Virus record (IMG/VR): IMGVR_UViG_3300021364_001384
Coordinates: 1-22,927 of that record
Reading direction: 5' to 3' (one strand)
Origin: a virus
DNA length: 22,927 nucleotides
Positions 16,401 through 21,094 of this stretch are shown in pieces; the first letter of the stretch is position 1, and every line of letters begins with the position of its first letter. The notes under the pieces are model-generated. The model was given only the letters and a program-made list of their open reading frames with translations, was not told where the DNA came from and searched no databases. The translations under genes and the position numbers were made by a program.

Positions 16401-18256
16401 TGGATGGAATTAGACTTGACGCAGATCAATATCTAGTAGATCTTGCTGATAATGTTGTTGAATTAGATATAGCACCCGAACTTGGAAAACTAGTTGAGAT
16501 TCTAAGTATTGGTATTGGTGGTGTAAGTTTATTGGATTATCAAGAATTTACAGCAGACGGAGAAACAAACCTATTTTTAACTAATGCACCGTTCGAACTT
16601 ACAGCAAACACATTTGTTTCTGTAAACGGTGTTCGTGAAGATGTTGGTTTTGTAAACAGCACAGGTATTGCAGACACACCGGATAGAACACTTGTACAGT
16701 TTGGTATTACACCAGACAGAAATAGTGTTATTAAGATAGTGTGTCTAGGAGCAAGTTCAGATGTTGACAGCACTAACCTTGCAATTGTAAGGGTTAACAA
16801 ACAGGAATTAGTGTATGACGGAAGCACAAGATCATTTGATTTAGATAATTTTGTTCAACTTACAAGGGAAAGTCCTGTTTCTTCAATGGTTGTTACCATT
16901 AACGGTAATAAATTAAAAGGAGTTGATACAACTTATGCTGTGTATGACGGAACAAATAATTCATTTACACTAGGTATTGATCCTTTTGAAGCATCGGGTG
17001 CTATTCTAACAGATAATATTTCTGTATTTGTAAATGAAGAAAGAAAAACATTTATTCAAGATTATGTTTATAATGGTACAACAAAATTACTTGAAATTGA
17101 CAGCACAAAATTAAGTGTTGGTGATGTTATTAAAATTGAAAATGATTTTAGATCACAATATACTGTGTTAGAAAATAATCTTGTGATAGATAGTGCAGTC
17201 ACTTTAACAACAGGTGACACGATCGATGTAACTTGGTTTGGTGAATATCCAAGTATGGCTGTTGTAAGCGATAGATTCACTGGAGGTAAATCGGTATTTG
17301 AACTTCCATTCAAACCATTAAGTGTAAGTTATGTTTGGGTTTATAAAAACGGTGAAAGATTAAAACAAGATTTTGATTATGTTGTTGATCTTCCTAGAGG
17401 CGTTTTAAGAGTGTTAACAGGAACAGTGCCTGCAGATGAAATTTCAATCACTATGTTTGGTGCACAAATATTTAAATTGCCAAGAGCATATGAAATTAAT
17501 AAAGATATGTTGAACGTATATAGATATACACGTTTTGCTGCTAATGATGATATTAGATTAGCAAAAGATTTAAATTATTTTGATACTGAGATCGAAGTTA
17601 CAAACGGACATCTATTAGCAGAACCAATTACAGAACGTAATATTGCAGGTGTTGTAGTTATTAACAGCGAAAGAATACAGTATTTAGAAAAAGACGGCAA
17701 TATATTAAGAAAATTACGCAGAGGTGCGTTAGGAACTGCTGTAAAAGAACTGCACAATAAAGACGATATAGTAGTAGATGCAGGCGCTCCTGAAAATATT
17801 CCATACAATGATACTCAAGATAGAACAGATTTTGTGAGTGATGGAAGCAGCCAACTAATTGGACCGCTTGATTTTGTTCCAATTCAAGCAGCAGATGCAA
17901 ATTGGTACAGTGAAACTATACCAAGCGACTATGGTAGATGTGATACTATTGAAGTGTTTGCTGGCGGAAAGCGTATGAGAAAGAATTCATTAACAGTTTT
18001 TGATGAATCACTAGGTGCAAATAGCCCTAGTGCAGATAAACAAGTTGAAGCAGAGTTTGCTGTAGACGGTTCAAGTCCATATATAAGACTAACTAAACCA
18101 CTACCTGCTGGAACTAGAATTAGTATACTAAGGAAATTGGGTCAAACTTGGTACGATAGAGGCACTACAACCGCTACTAGCGGCATTACATTGCTGGATA
18201 ATAATACTGCAATTAGTAAGTTCATTGCTGCTAAGAGTACGAGATTACCTGAATAA
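4496..18256 (+). CDS. Giant virion structural protein (4586 aa), baseplate/tail-associated, likely adhesin
   Basis: This one open frame of 13.8 kb begins at the TAATG overlap with gp6. No convincing SD is visible, so translation is probably coupled to gp6. The N-terminus (residues 1-150; FFAGVFDPLTQPG, YLGRRYGKTY, W.PPIDWDKFSNYREYFWVP) and several blocks resemble the very large structural proteins encoded beside gp6 in marine T4-like phages, from memory. These blocks are the Trp/Pro-rich stretch at 1143-1199; LARHTIGYQTRQYLEAL; EEWAFRVGKLGG near 1850; WIDYEQGDIAYR; and YEWVESKLLPSEW. Order after that: CBM5/12-like modules at about 219, 1456, 1714, 2196, 2337 and 2456; an FG-GAP-like propeller at 2118-2760; GxGY repeats near 3147 and 3498; tandem beta modules from about 3600; and a conserved C-terminal block, VVVINSERIQYLE (about 4386). 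It has no signal peptide or membrane segment. By position it replaces T4 gp7-gp11, suggesting a wedge-attached, sugar-binding, host-contact protein. Structural role is likely; the exact function is inferred. Confidence 0.9.
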   Translation: MADKKNFPSSGLPIRRNSDFLPEIFRTDANKKFFAGVFDPLTQPGVVDKIVGYLGRRYGKTYNNNDTYLDSDETLRSRYQLEPGVVVEKDQKIEKFYDYLDQKNIIKFFGNDIDRDDKIFSQEHYTWNPPIDWDKFSNYREYFWVPSGPPSVTVQGQAASITSTYKVRTAVGSSWIFTPDGATNNPNIILYRGQTYNFDLNNTEGFVIRTNYDTGSLNYDPDRTYFPGELAVFDGNLWKAKVEVSPADGSTITEESQDWELIDSSTSNVALLYNKGITNNGTKKGTLTFEVPMDAPDLLYYQSDVDPNRVGQFVIADIDTNTFLDVEKDVIGKKTYTSSNNIEFTNGLVVEFTGTTLPEKYQEGTWLVEGVGKEITLTQFSDLVPPQVTIDTPEILFDNEGFDTQPFDDASQYPGAKDYITIARNSKDSNPWSRYNRWFHRSVLEFAYNQRNSSFEATEQTRAKRPIIEFHPNIQLYNHGTIAKQTVDYVDTFTTDVFSNIEGSLGYNVDGEFLFEGARVLVIADTDGLANNKIYEVKFINHNGRRQITLVQTEDSESLLNECVLVRRGRDNAGIMYHYNGTNWVPSQPKTSVNQSPMFEMFDKNNNAFSDETTYPVSTFFGTKIISYTQGNGRIDSELGFALSYLNIDNVGDIQFDWNLDKDSFTYAEGQDTVVKNINTGYLKIDGNFDNGWTALATDYQMPMIDTYVLDEESNEVILNTVDWGKLSGDEKIIFYTNGVRENANYTRTGNVFAFEKTFAKRDSVSVKIICDLDPIDGYYEMPIGLEKNPLNTPNKKFTLGQATDHILTSLEFSDEFKGTLPGVSNLRDLSSFQQHAKRFIKHSGIAPASVALLNDKNINIIKSLQYAKTAYSVFKNNFLLKSTEVEFNENIPDFVDGILERLNKTKSIDSPFADSDMVGTGAYNSLDYTVEDTGIKTFALSENFNLESLSRRAVYVYINNVQLLNGAEYTFDSNFGFVTISKTLVQGDVIQIREYISTSFCHIPPTPTALGLYKKYTPSKFIDDTYREPQEVIQGHDGSITIAYGDYRDDLILELEYRIYNNIKNEYNNKVFDIDAILGGYYGNSEYNVKEISDIVNQEFLKWVSNTNLGYVQNSYFVETEPFTYTYNQMADPTGSENLPGYWRGVYRYFYDTDRPHRCPWECLGFSEKPTWWEEEYGPAPYTNGNLILWDDIKDGIIRHGPRQGIHPRYARTSITKHLPVDADGNLVDPLTSGLATNFTLQNNKGSFQLGDVGPVEYAWKSSSEYPFAICSALCLIKPFDFIIENFDKNKTIRNAVDQIVSKTTDVFITIDDLKLPVAGSDELQSGLGFYVSAYVKSKGQSVQDAQDILSNLNVKLTSRLSGFVDKDQQRFLTDSKNPNSTSSSTFIPPENFDIIFSVGSPIASLSYSGVILEKSDRGWIVNGYNDLEPYFRYFSAIPNQKDPTISVGGISETFTVWEENQTYNNGSIVEYRNDYWRTNQTHTSTTEFDKNLWRKLPALPLVNATTAQRRRNFNNTVVRKLSYGEQLTSIQDVVDFLLGYQEYLKFQGFVFENYDPRNQVVQDWITSAKEFMFWSKHNWAVGSLITLSPGAERLEINVPVGVADNILDSFYDYNVLTDKGTTIDTKNIDVSRDFQKFVINTTNTTEGIYYLKVNYVLKEHVAVFDDRTVFNDVIFDKPTGYRQERIKCQGFRTVDWDGDYTSPGFLFDNVKINVWQPFRNYRLGDIVAYRSKNYTSKYNHTSGENFDNRDWTVLDSTPSKQLIPNYDYRINQIEDYFDVDTDGLGKSQRDLARHTIGYQTRQYLEALAEDPTTQYKIYQGYIREKGSSNSISKLFDKINGSGEPSVSLDEEWAFRVGKLGGIDQSYNIELKLQTDQFVINPQPLLLTDEERINPDRYYRIGKSGFDYAPVPFSYDVNPVSYEAVPTRTAGYVKIGQTQYNVKTRNDLSNLDIDSLQNNDHIWITFDGPSWSVIRANFAYDLPIIGVEIEQNKVTLQFARRHNKAVDDFVGVKGIDDISGIHKITEVSNFTVSYLLEKNASPDVFEPSTLKYPAFFTEARFKNYDELSPEHVALLENGSKMYIDDNGDNKWEVIEKNKSYTDKKIENFGLSDPDRAGEKVVYSDVLKQTLVGIPHSGYVISYVETPTGLDLKQIVEPLSEFRDEVLGSFGKEIAISPDSRWLAVGSPLASGIKSNYKGAFNPAGFYVTGDIVLYNGKLYKATRNIQGDGSTINVYTEDWEYVRNIEALTSGSSDGQTQQGMISIYEFSANQWNLRFNFISPRPADFEYFGSKITLAVNGNKYHMAVSATGSRDGKGRVYLYTYDNEQWTLDENPNYQGVYDNDASKFYPKGSTVWYEGYLWQALEDNYGDGSTLNIDSVDWLRLDAVTTENSLPQSVSIDVADDNSTLFAGLLSPNQVAELIMEGDQFGSSLAMSYDGSVLVVGAPNSDKQFFANYRGIWRPDFEYKSGDVVKYQNSYHQLENIGPSAVDDGSTIRSYNEEPDRGYPWVNVGDSSSEATGRVFIYRRDEDYGYKLVQAIAADGLADISDLDVNEQINSGDQFGKSIAIDYSGNTIVVTSPKADINFQNQGSAYVFRYDSDSTGTQDYRLKQKLQSYDKFPNEFFGQDVCISPNTEIVAIGASNSPFVLPTIFDNSGTEFDQNRTTFKSYSGFAGSVYVFELKNNTYYLSEKLESELSLNESFGHSISCTKDTIAVGSPNYVAPAPHGVQIAFEGDQTGMARLFKKDPDVKPFAVLNSQPATVDIEQVKRISLYDNNSDDKIQDLEIIDPAKLKILAAAERELSYKTPFDPAVYSVGNPDEQIVDDQISWTTKNVGKLWWNIGNAKWIDYEQGDIAYRSTNWGRLAEGASIDIYEWVESKLLPSEWSAIADTNEGLQVGVSGQPLYPDNTVYSQKKLYNTNTGEETETRYYYWVRNKLIKPKDIVGRNISASTVASLIRDPFSVGNTFIALADSNKFILYNYTSIVSNDYAVLNIEYYNSKERKNAVHREYQLLTEGVADSLPADKLEQKWIDSLIGYDKQGNRVPDTDLPDKQKYGVMFRPRQSMFVNNRKILETTIKKINSILLKEAFADTISYANLNLTDTQPAEILNLYDTKVTGIDDLENVGTIRVKKAELSANIIDGEVVSIDVIDPGYGYRVAPTIDFEGDGVGVQAQTVIDNQGRLSQVNVIARGRRYNNLIAKVRNFSVLVESDSTANNYWSIYAWDDIRKTFFRSASQAFDTTRYWSKIDWWAEGYSSNSRIVKEILSVYEEPTTNLLVGDLLRIKEYGTGGWAVFEKLDATGNTLLENYKLVGRQNGTLELSDRLYNTDTSGIGYDIVDSFDAGVYDKEVSNELRNIFKAVKEDILTNQYAVEWNNLFFISVRYALQEQTYVDWAFKTSFLNAAYKVGKLEQKLNYKNDSLDSYLEYINEVKPFRTTIREYKSIYDNIDNANTAISDYDLPPYFNEAQGEIIPVTETDDVLQNYPYRFYTDNAGYEITSIDVSNAGSGYTSIPRVVIQGNGTGAKATAFISNGKLSGVRVDNPGKGYTKTPTVSIVGGNGDNADTAKVVAILGNTKIRTLDVKMKLDRITKDGVYNDFNFSQSFTASGSSSVFELSYPCAIEKSKIEIIKDGQLVLNNEYTVSLYRQNIDNFNQLKAKITFVEAPAAGSVIDITYEKNVELLDSVNRIRKHYQPTAGMKGTDLDQLMTGIDYGGVQVQGTTFDVTGGWDALPWFTDSWDSVEAAADYYIVCDGSTQAVTLPYIPGDGQELNIYLKRAGSGAPRSVDELQYSEQVDEPKAVRIDDPNYTDAWDSSIATNPAAQMPTFVGDGSTQSVEIGQYIQTNPGDILIFRPISSDGSVTINDPNLVDTKISGGSLETLDKAYSTAQGNTPEEIAIIGGSFISPENVPAPEENIPGQVLDSLSIKVYQTTGSGAAPLQSKVQNGDGTTTRFSIGQNILESNSVLVYVDGIRLDADQYLVDLADNVVELDIAPELGKLVEILSIGIGGVSLLDYQEFTADGETNLFLTNAPFELTANTFVSVNGVREDVGFVNSTGIADTPDRTLVQFGITPDRNSVIKIVCLGASSDVDSTNLAIVRVNKQELVYDGSTRSFDLDNFVQLTRESPVSSMVVTINGNKLKGVDTTYAVYDGTNNSFTLGIDPFEASGAILTDNISVFVNEERKTFIQDYVYNGTTKLLEIDSTKLSVGDVIKIENDFRSQYTVLENNLVIDSAVTLTTGDTIDVTWFGEYPSMAVVSDRFTGGKSVFELPFKPLSVSYVWVYKNGERLKQDFDYVVDLPRGVLRVLTGTVPADEISITMFGAQIFKLPRAYEINKDMLNVYRYTRFAANDDIRLAKDLNYFDTEIEVTNGHLLAEPITERNIAGVVVINSERIQYLEKDGNILRKLRRGALGTAVKELHNKDDIVVDAGAPENIPYNDTQDRTDFVSDGSSQLIGPLDFVPIQAADANWYSETIPSDYGRCDTIEVFAGGKRMRKNSLTVFDESLGANSPSADKQVEAEFAVDGSSPYIRLTKPLPAGTRISILRKLGQTWYDRGTTTATSGITLLDNNTAISKFIAAKSTRLPE
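5150..5284 (+). repeat. CBM5/12-like module A of the giant protein
   Basis: Residues 219-263 follow the pattern Y..dr.Y.pGe.a.fdg.lWkAk......DGST......DWELID. This is the short aromatic three-strand pattern of chitin-binding-type (CBM5/12) modules: early Tyr, Gly before a hydrophobic strand, Trp/Tyr-x-A, and a final Asp-Trp. It shares ADGST...DW with modules D, E and F. Confidence 0.55.
7922..8092 (+). other. Trp/Pro-rich conserved block of the giant protein
   Basis: Residues 1143-1199 are unusually aromatic: YWRGVYRYFYDTDRPHRCPW, then LGFSEKPTWWEEEYG and PYTNGNLILWDDI. It contains two of the protein's few cysteines (in HRCPWEC). I recall close versions in giant proteins of marine myoviruses; the density of Trp, Pro and Tyr suggests a tightly packed, strongly conserved core. 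No enzymatic motif is recognised. Confidence 0.5.
8861..8992 (+). repeat. CBM5/12-like module B of the giant protein
   Basis: Residues 1456-1499 read F.vWeenqtYnnGSiVeYrndYWrTnqtHtSttEFDknLWRKLP. This is the classic W...Y..G..V.y...yW.......s...f....W pattern of short carbohydrate-binding or fibre modules. It lacks the GDGST loop of modules A and D-F and resembles module C instead. Confidence 0.6.
9635..9769 (+). repeat. CBM5/12-like module C of the giant protein
   Basis: Residues 1714-1758 contain VWQPFRNYRLGDIVAYRSKN, then YTSKYNHTSGENFDNRDW. The W..f.nYrlGDIVaYr..nY pattern and closing Asp-Trp match module B closely in spacing. Confidence 0.6.
11081..11230 (+). repeat. CBM5/12-like module D inserted in the propeller
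   Basis: Residues 2196-2245: NYKGAFNPAGFYVTGDIVLY, then NGKLYKATRN, QGDGST and EDWEYV. It lies between the VGSP strand and the GMISIYEF strand of one propeller blade and shares GDGST...DW with A and E. Confidence 0.62.
11504..11656 (+). repeat. CBM5/12-like module E inserted in the propeller
   Basis: Residues 2337-2387: YQGVYDNDASKFYPKGSTVW, then YEGYLWQALED, GDGST and VDWLRL. It sits after the outer strand of the second FG blade (GRVYLYTYDNEQWTL) and before the next FG strand at 2429. Confidence 0.62.
11861..12036 (+). repeat. CBM5/12-like module F inserted in the propeller
   Basis: Residues 2456-2514 begin NYRGIWRPDFEYKSGDVVKY, followed by QNSYHQLEN, DDGST and a longer loop before PWVNV. 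It is inserted between VVGAP and GRVFIYRR of the third FG blade, at the same blade position as module D, and starts with the same NY(R/K)G. Confidence 0.6.
13931..14092 (+). repeat. GxGY-type beta repeat, copy 1, in the giant protein
   Basis: From about residue 3146: VSIDVIDPGYGYRVAPTIDF, then EGDGVGVQAQTVID and GRLSQVNVIARGRRY. The pattern V..pG.GY...P.i.f.g.G.ga.a...v..G.l..v.v...G..Y is repeated more perfectly at 14987-15175. It is a beta-rich structural repeat with no known catalytic role. Confidence 0.55.
14987..15175 (+). repeat. GxGY-type beta repeat, copies 2 and 3, in the giant protein
   Basis: From residue 3498 two half-repeats follow each other: ITSIDVSNAGSGYTSIPRVV with GNGTGAKATAFISNGKLSG, then VRVDNPGKGYTKTPTVSIVG. 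Both have the sequence V..aG.GYt..P.V.i. This is the clearest instance of the motif in the protein. Confidence 0.62.
15302..18150 (+). repeat. Tandem beta-sandwich-like modules, C-terminal part of the giant protein
   Basis: About ten units share a common plan: a strand F.(a/g)dGst..F.l, a loop, then a V.vnG.rl..g.dY.v strand pair, and a closing gd.I.i strand. Recognisable starts include FTASGSSSVFEL (about 15308), DGSTQAVTLP (about 15750), DGSTQSVEIG (about 15983), GDGTTTRFSIG (about 16331), FTADGETNLFLT (about 16547), DGSTRSFDLD (about 16817), YNGTTKLLEI (about 17069), FTGGKSVFELPF (about 17276) and DGSSQLIGPL (about 17838). A non-repeat insert with VVINSERIQYLE and LRRGALGTA lies at about 17649-17790. 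Such modules usually form extended rods or fibre shafts. Confidence 0.6.
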
Positions 18257-18259
18257 ATA
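18252..18259 (+). promoter_or_regulatory. T4-type late promoter overlapping the giant gene's stop codon
   Basis: AATAAATA matches 7 of 8 positions of the T4 late consensus TATAAATA and fully matches the NATAAATA form reported for T4-like cyanophages. It overlaps the TAA stop at 18254-18256. With T4 spacing, transcription would start near 18265, giving about a 20-base leader before the ATG at 18285. It would let the 214-aa protein and the fibre genes be expressed independently of the 13.8-kb gene. No late sigma factor or co-activator gene is visible here to confirm the system. Confidence 0.65.
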
Positions 18260-18284
18260 CACTATGAAAACCGAAGAGAAAAAT

Positions 18285-18929
18285 ATGCCAACAGACAAAC
18301 AACTTAAACAAGAAAAGCAGCCAGTTGCAAACGAGACTGGTGGATTTCACTTTGAAGGTCATATTAAGATATTTGATCCTAAAAGTGGTGAAGTATTCAT
18401 CGATAAAAGAAACGCAATACACTATGAAAATATGAGTATTGCTATGGTTAACAGTTTAAGTAATCAAGGTCAAGGTACAATTTATGAAATGGTTTTCGGC
18501 AGTGGCGGTACAACAGTAGATCCTACAGGTTTAATTACATATCTAACTCCTAATACCGTTGGAACTAATTCAAGTTTATATAATCAAACGTTTTCAAAAG
18601 TAATAGATCAGAACAGTATTAATAACAGTGATCCTGTTAGAAACAAAATGGAAATTAGACATATCAGTGGTGCAACATACAGTGATATAGTTATAAGTTG
18701 TTTGCTTGATTACGGTGAGCCAGATGATCAAGAAGCATTTGATAACAGTGTTGATATGAATGGTAACTTTGTTTTTGATGAATTAGGATTGAAATGGTTC
18801 AATCCAACAGGTGATGGCAAACTTCTTACACACGTTGTTTTCCATCCAGTACAAAAATCATTAAACAGATTACTACAAATTGATTATACTATTAGGGTTC
18901 AAAGTTTAACTGGATTTACAGAGGTTTAA
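18285..18929 (+). CDS. Conserved virion protein of marine T4-like phages, function unassigned (214 aa)
   Basis: From ATG 18285 the product starts MPTDKQLKQEK. This start is chosen because AAGAG (about 18274-18278) lies just upstream and because the late promoter at 18252-18259 would begin the message at about 18265, after the in-frame ATGs at 18225 and 18264. The 18225 start would also overlap the giant gene by 32 bases. The N-terminal 15-20 residues are charged and probably disordered. The rest is a compact mixed domain with FEGHIKIFDPKSGEV, NAIHYENMS, MVFGSGGT, ITYLTPNT, FDELGLKWF, LLTHVVFHPVQKSLNR and a final IDYTIRVQ strand. I recall these motifs in conserved proteins next to tail-fibre genes of marine myoviruses, but no function. 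Position between the giant protein and the fibres, near where T4 has gp8/gp9, suggests a baseplate-to-fibre connector (inference). No enzymatic motif, signal peptide or membrane segment is seen. Confidence 0.85.
   Translation: MPTDKQLKQEKQPVANETGGFHFEGHIKIFDPKSGEVFIDKRNAIHYENMSIAMVNSLSNQGQGTIYEMVFGSGGTTVDPTGLITYLTPNTVGTNSSLYNQTFSKVIDQNSINNSDPVRNKMEIRHISGATYSDIVISCLLDYGEPDDQEAFDNSVDMNGNFVFDELGLKWFNPTGDGKLLTHVVFHPVQKSLNRLLQIDYTIRVQSLTGFTEV
18920..18924 (+). promoter_or_regulatory. Ribosome binding site of the collar-fibre gene inside the upstream gene's 3' end
   Basis: AGAGG lies within the last codons of the 214-aa gene, 8 bases before ATG 18933. The upstream gene ends with two in-frame stops in tandem (TAA 18927-18929, TAG 18930-18932), so termination and re-initiation happen within a few bases. 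Confidence 0.6.
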
Positions 18930-18932
18930 TAG

Positions 18933-21080
18933 ATGCCATATATTGTTAATTTTACAGATAGCGAAAACAAGACACCCATAACAGTATTTGATAATACGTC
19001 AAGTCAAGATACCAGTTTAACATTTCCAGGACGTAATGTTACAGGCTATGGACAAATTATTGCAGAAAACTTTTTATCACTGTTAGAAAACTTTGCAAGT
19101 GCAACAGAACCTGTTAATCCTGTAGAAGGACAGTTATGGTACGATACTACTAATGGTGTTTTACAATTATTTGATAATACAAACTGGAAAGCAGCATCTA
19201 ATATTCAAAAGTCTCCAGTTGAACCATCAGTAGAGAATTCAAAAGTTGGAGAACTTTGGGTTGATACTACAAATCAACAATTAAGAATTTACACAGGTAA
19301 CAGATGGTTGCTTGTAGGACCTAGCGAAAGTTCAATTGACGGTTTAAGATACGGACCTGCGGTTGAAAGAATCACAGACAGTGACAACGTTGATAGAAAT
19401 ATATTAATATTCTACATTGCTGATGTTCCTGTTATTATTATTTCAAAAGATACTTTTACTCCTAAAATCGATATTGCAGGTTTTGATACAATTAAGGCAG
19501 GTATGAATGTTGCTATCCCAGCAGACGATAGTGAAGCAGCATCATTTGCAAGTATTTTTGAAGGAGGCCTACTTCCTAAGTTAATTGGTACAGCATCAAA
19601 TGCTGATGCACTTAATGTAGGCGGTGTAGAAGTTTCAGCAGGTAAATTCCTAAGAAGTGACACAGTTAATACTACAGAATTTAAATTTAATGTTAGAAAC
19701 AATGCTGGTATTACACTAGGTATTGACGGAAACTTCAATATTCAAACATCATCAACAGCAGCAAAATTATATAATTCTACTACAGGTAGTTCGGTAGATT
19801 TACAAACAAACAGAAACGGTGTTCCTACTACTATTCTAAGAGTTACAGATAACAAAGTAGGTATAAACGTAGCAGCACCAGACACAGAATTAGATGTTGA
19901 CGGTGACTTTCAAATCACAGGAACTATTAAAGTAGAAAATGATCAAGAAAGCACAAGTCTAACAACAGGTAGTATTGTAACAGATGGCGGTTTAGCAGTC
20001 AATAAAAATTTAATTGTTGGCGGAGCAATTAGCGTTGGCAGTAATATTGTTACCAAAGATGTTTATCCAACAACAACAGATACTTATGATTTAGGTACAA
20101 CACTTTCTAGATACAATAATATTAGAGCAAAGAAAATTATTGCAGAAGAAATTGAAGGTACTATTAACGGTAATATTACAGGTAACGCAAATACAGCAAC
20201 TAACCTTAAAAATGTTACAAGTTTTAGATTAACAGGTGACGTTGTTTCACCTGCTGTAACATTTGATGGCCAAGTTGGTAGTTATGATAAGCAATTTGTT
20301 ACTGAACTTACAGCAAACATTATTAAAGACAAAGACGATGCAACTCCTAACGAATCTGAAAAAACAGATTTAGTTCTTGTTTATAGAGCAAGTGCAGAAG
20401 TAGGAGCAAGTTCAGGTCTTGTTAAACAGTCTAGAGATACATTCGTTGGTGACTTAGGTGTACCAATTGGAGGCATTATGCCTTTTGCAGGAGCAAATGT
20501 TCCATATGGTTATTTGCTTTGCGATGGTGGTGAAGTTGAACGTGCTAAATTTCCTGACTTGTTTGATGTTATTGGAACAACCTATAACGGATCAACACCA
20601 TTAAATGGTACTGGTACATTTAGATTACCTGATTTACGTGGTAGATTCGCACTAGGTAAACACAATATGGATAACAACATCGACGTGCCGACAACAACAG
20701 GTGCGTTTGTTGATAACGGGGGAGGTGTTCCTAGTCCAGCAAGAGTTGAAGGTATTGAAGCACAGACACTTGGTAGTTCAAGCGGGTCGAGCTCAACAAC
20801 ACTTACACTTGGTAACTTGCCTGAACACGAACACGATATGAGAAACGAAAATGGAATTCAATACAGTGCTATTAGATCTGATAATAGTTTCCTTCCACCT
20901 GCAACACCAGGATTGGGCGGTACAGCAGCAGACCAAGCACAGTATTTTAATTCATCAGGTGGAATATTAAAACCTAGTCCAGATTTTGGTTTAGCACAAC
21001 CGGTTGGTATTATGAATCCATACCAGACGCTAAATTACATTATTAGATCAGGACCACCTGCATTTACAACTGGAGAGTAA
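18933..21080 (+). CDS. Tail-collar fibre protein (gp12/gp37-type collar domain), 715 aa
   Basis: The N-terminal ~180 residues carry two Trp modules, GQLWYDTTNGVLQLFDNTNW (66-85) and GELWVDTTNQQLRIY, then SKDTFTPK (171). This is the attachment-type head common in marine myovirus fibres. The middle is shaft-like: VGINVAAPDTELDVDGDFQI, GSIVTDGGLAVNKNLIVGG, YDLGTTLSRYNNIRAKKI. Residues about 513-580 form a phage tail-collar domain: GGIMPFAGANVPYGYLLCDG, then FRLPDLRGRFALGKH. The C-terminal region has LPEHEHD (H632 and H634), an HxH like the metal-coordinating pair in trimeric T4 gp12, and ends with the typical YQTLNYIIRSG. It probably forms a trimeric receptor-binding fibre at the baseplate. The first ~300 residues are paralogous to the next gene. 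No chaperone or S74 peptidase is seen in this protein. Confidence 0.9.
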   Translation: MPYIVNFTDSENKTPITVFDNTSSQDTSLTFPGRNVTGYGQIIAENFLSLLENFASATEPVNPVEGQLWYDTTNGVLQLFDNTNWKAASNIQKSPVEPSVENSKVGELWVDTTNQQLRIYTGNRWLLVGPSESSIDGLRYGPAVERITDSDNVDRNILIFYIADVPVIIISKDTFTPKIDIAGFDTIKAGMNVAIPADDSEAASFASIFEGGLLPKLIGTASNADALNVGGVEVSAGKFLRSDTVNTTEFKFNVRNNAGITLGIDGNFNIQTSSTAAKLYNSTTGSSVDLQTNRNGVPTTILRVTDNKVGINVAAPDTELDVDGDFQITGTIKVENDQESTSLTTGSIVTDGGLAVNKNLIVGGAISVGSNIVTKDVYPTTTDTYDLGTTLSRYNNIRAKKIIAEEIEGTINGNITGNANTATNLKNVTSFRLTGDVVSPAVTFDGQVGSYDKQFVTELTANIIKDKDDATPNESEKTDLVLVYRASAEVGASSGLVKQSRDTFVGDLGVPIGGIMPFAGANVPYGYLLCDGGEVERAKFPDLFDVIGTTYNGSTPLNGTGTFRLPDLRGRFALGKHNMDNNIDVPTTTGAFVDNGGGVPSPARVEGIEAQTLGSSSGSSSTTLTLGNLPEHEHDMRNENGIQYSAIRSDNSFLPPATPGLGGTAADQAQYFNSSGGILKPSPDFGLAQPVGIMNPYQTLNYIIRSGPPAFTTGE

Positions 21081-21094
21081 TTAGGTAGATATAA

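Noticed and set aside
5237-16830. Recurring DNA string GACGGAAGTACA as a DNA repeat or recombination site.
   Set aside because: It is in frame each time and encodes the DGST loop of protein modules; third-position differences show it is conserved as protein, not DNA.
18225-18263. Upstream ATGs (18225 and 18264) as the start of the 214-aa gene.
   Set aside because: 18225 overlaps the giant gene by 32 bases and lacks a ribosome site; 18264 also lacks one and would lie at or before the predicted transcript start.
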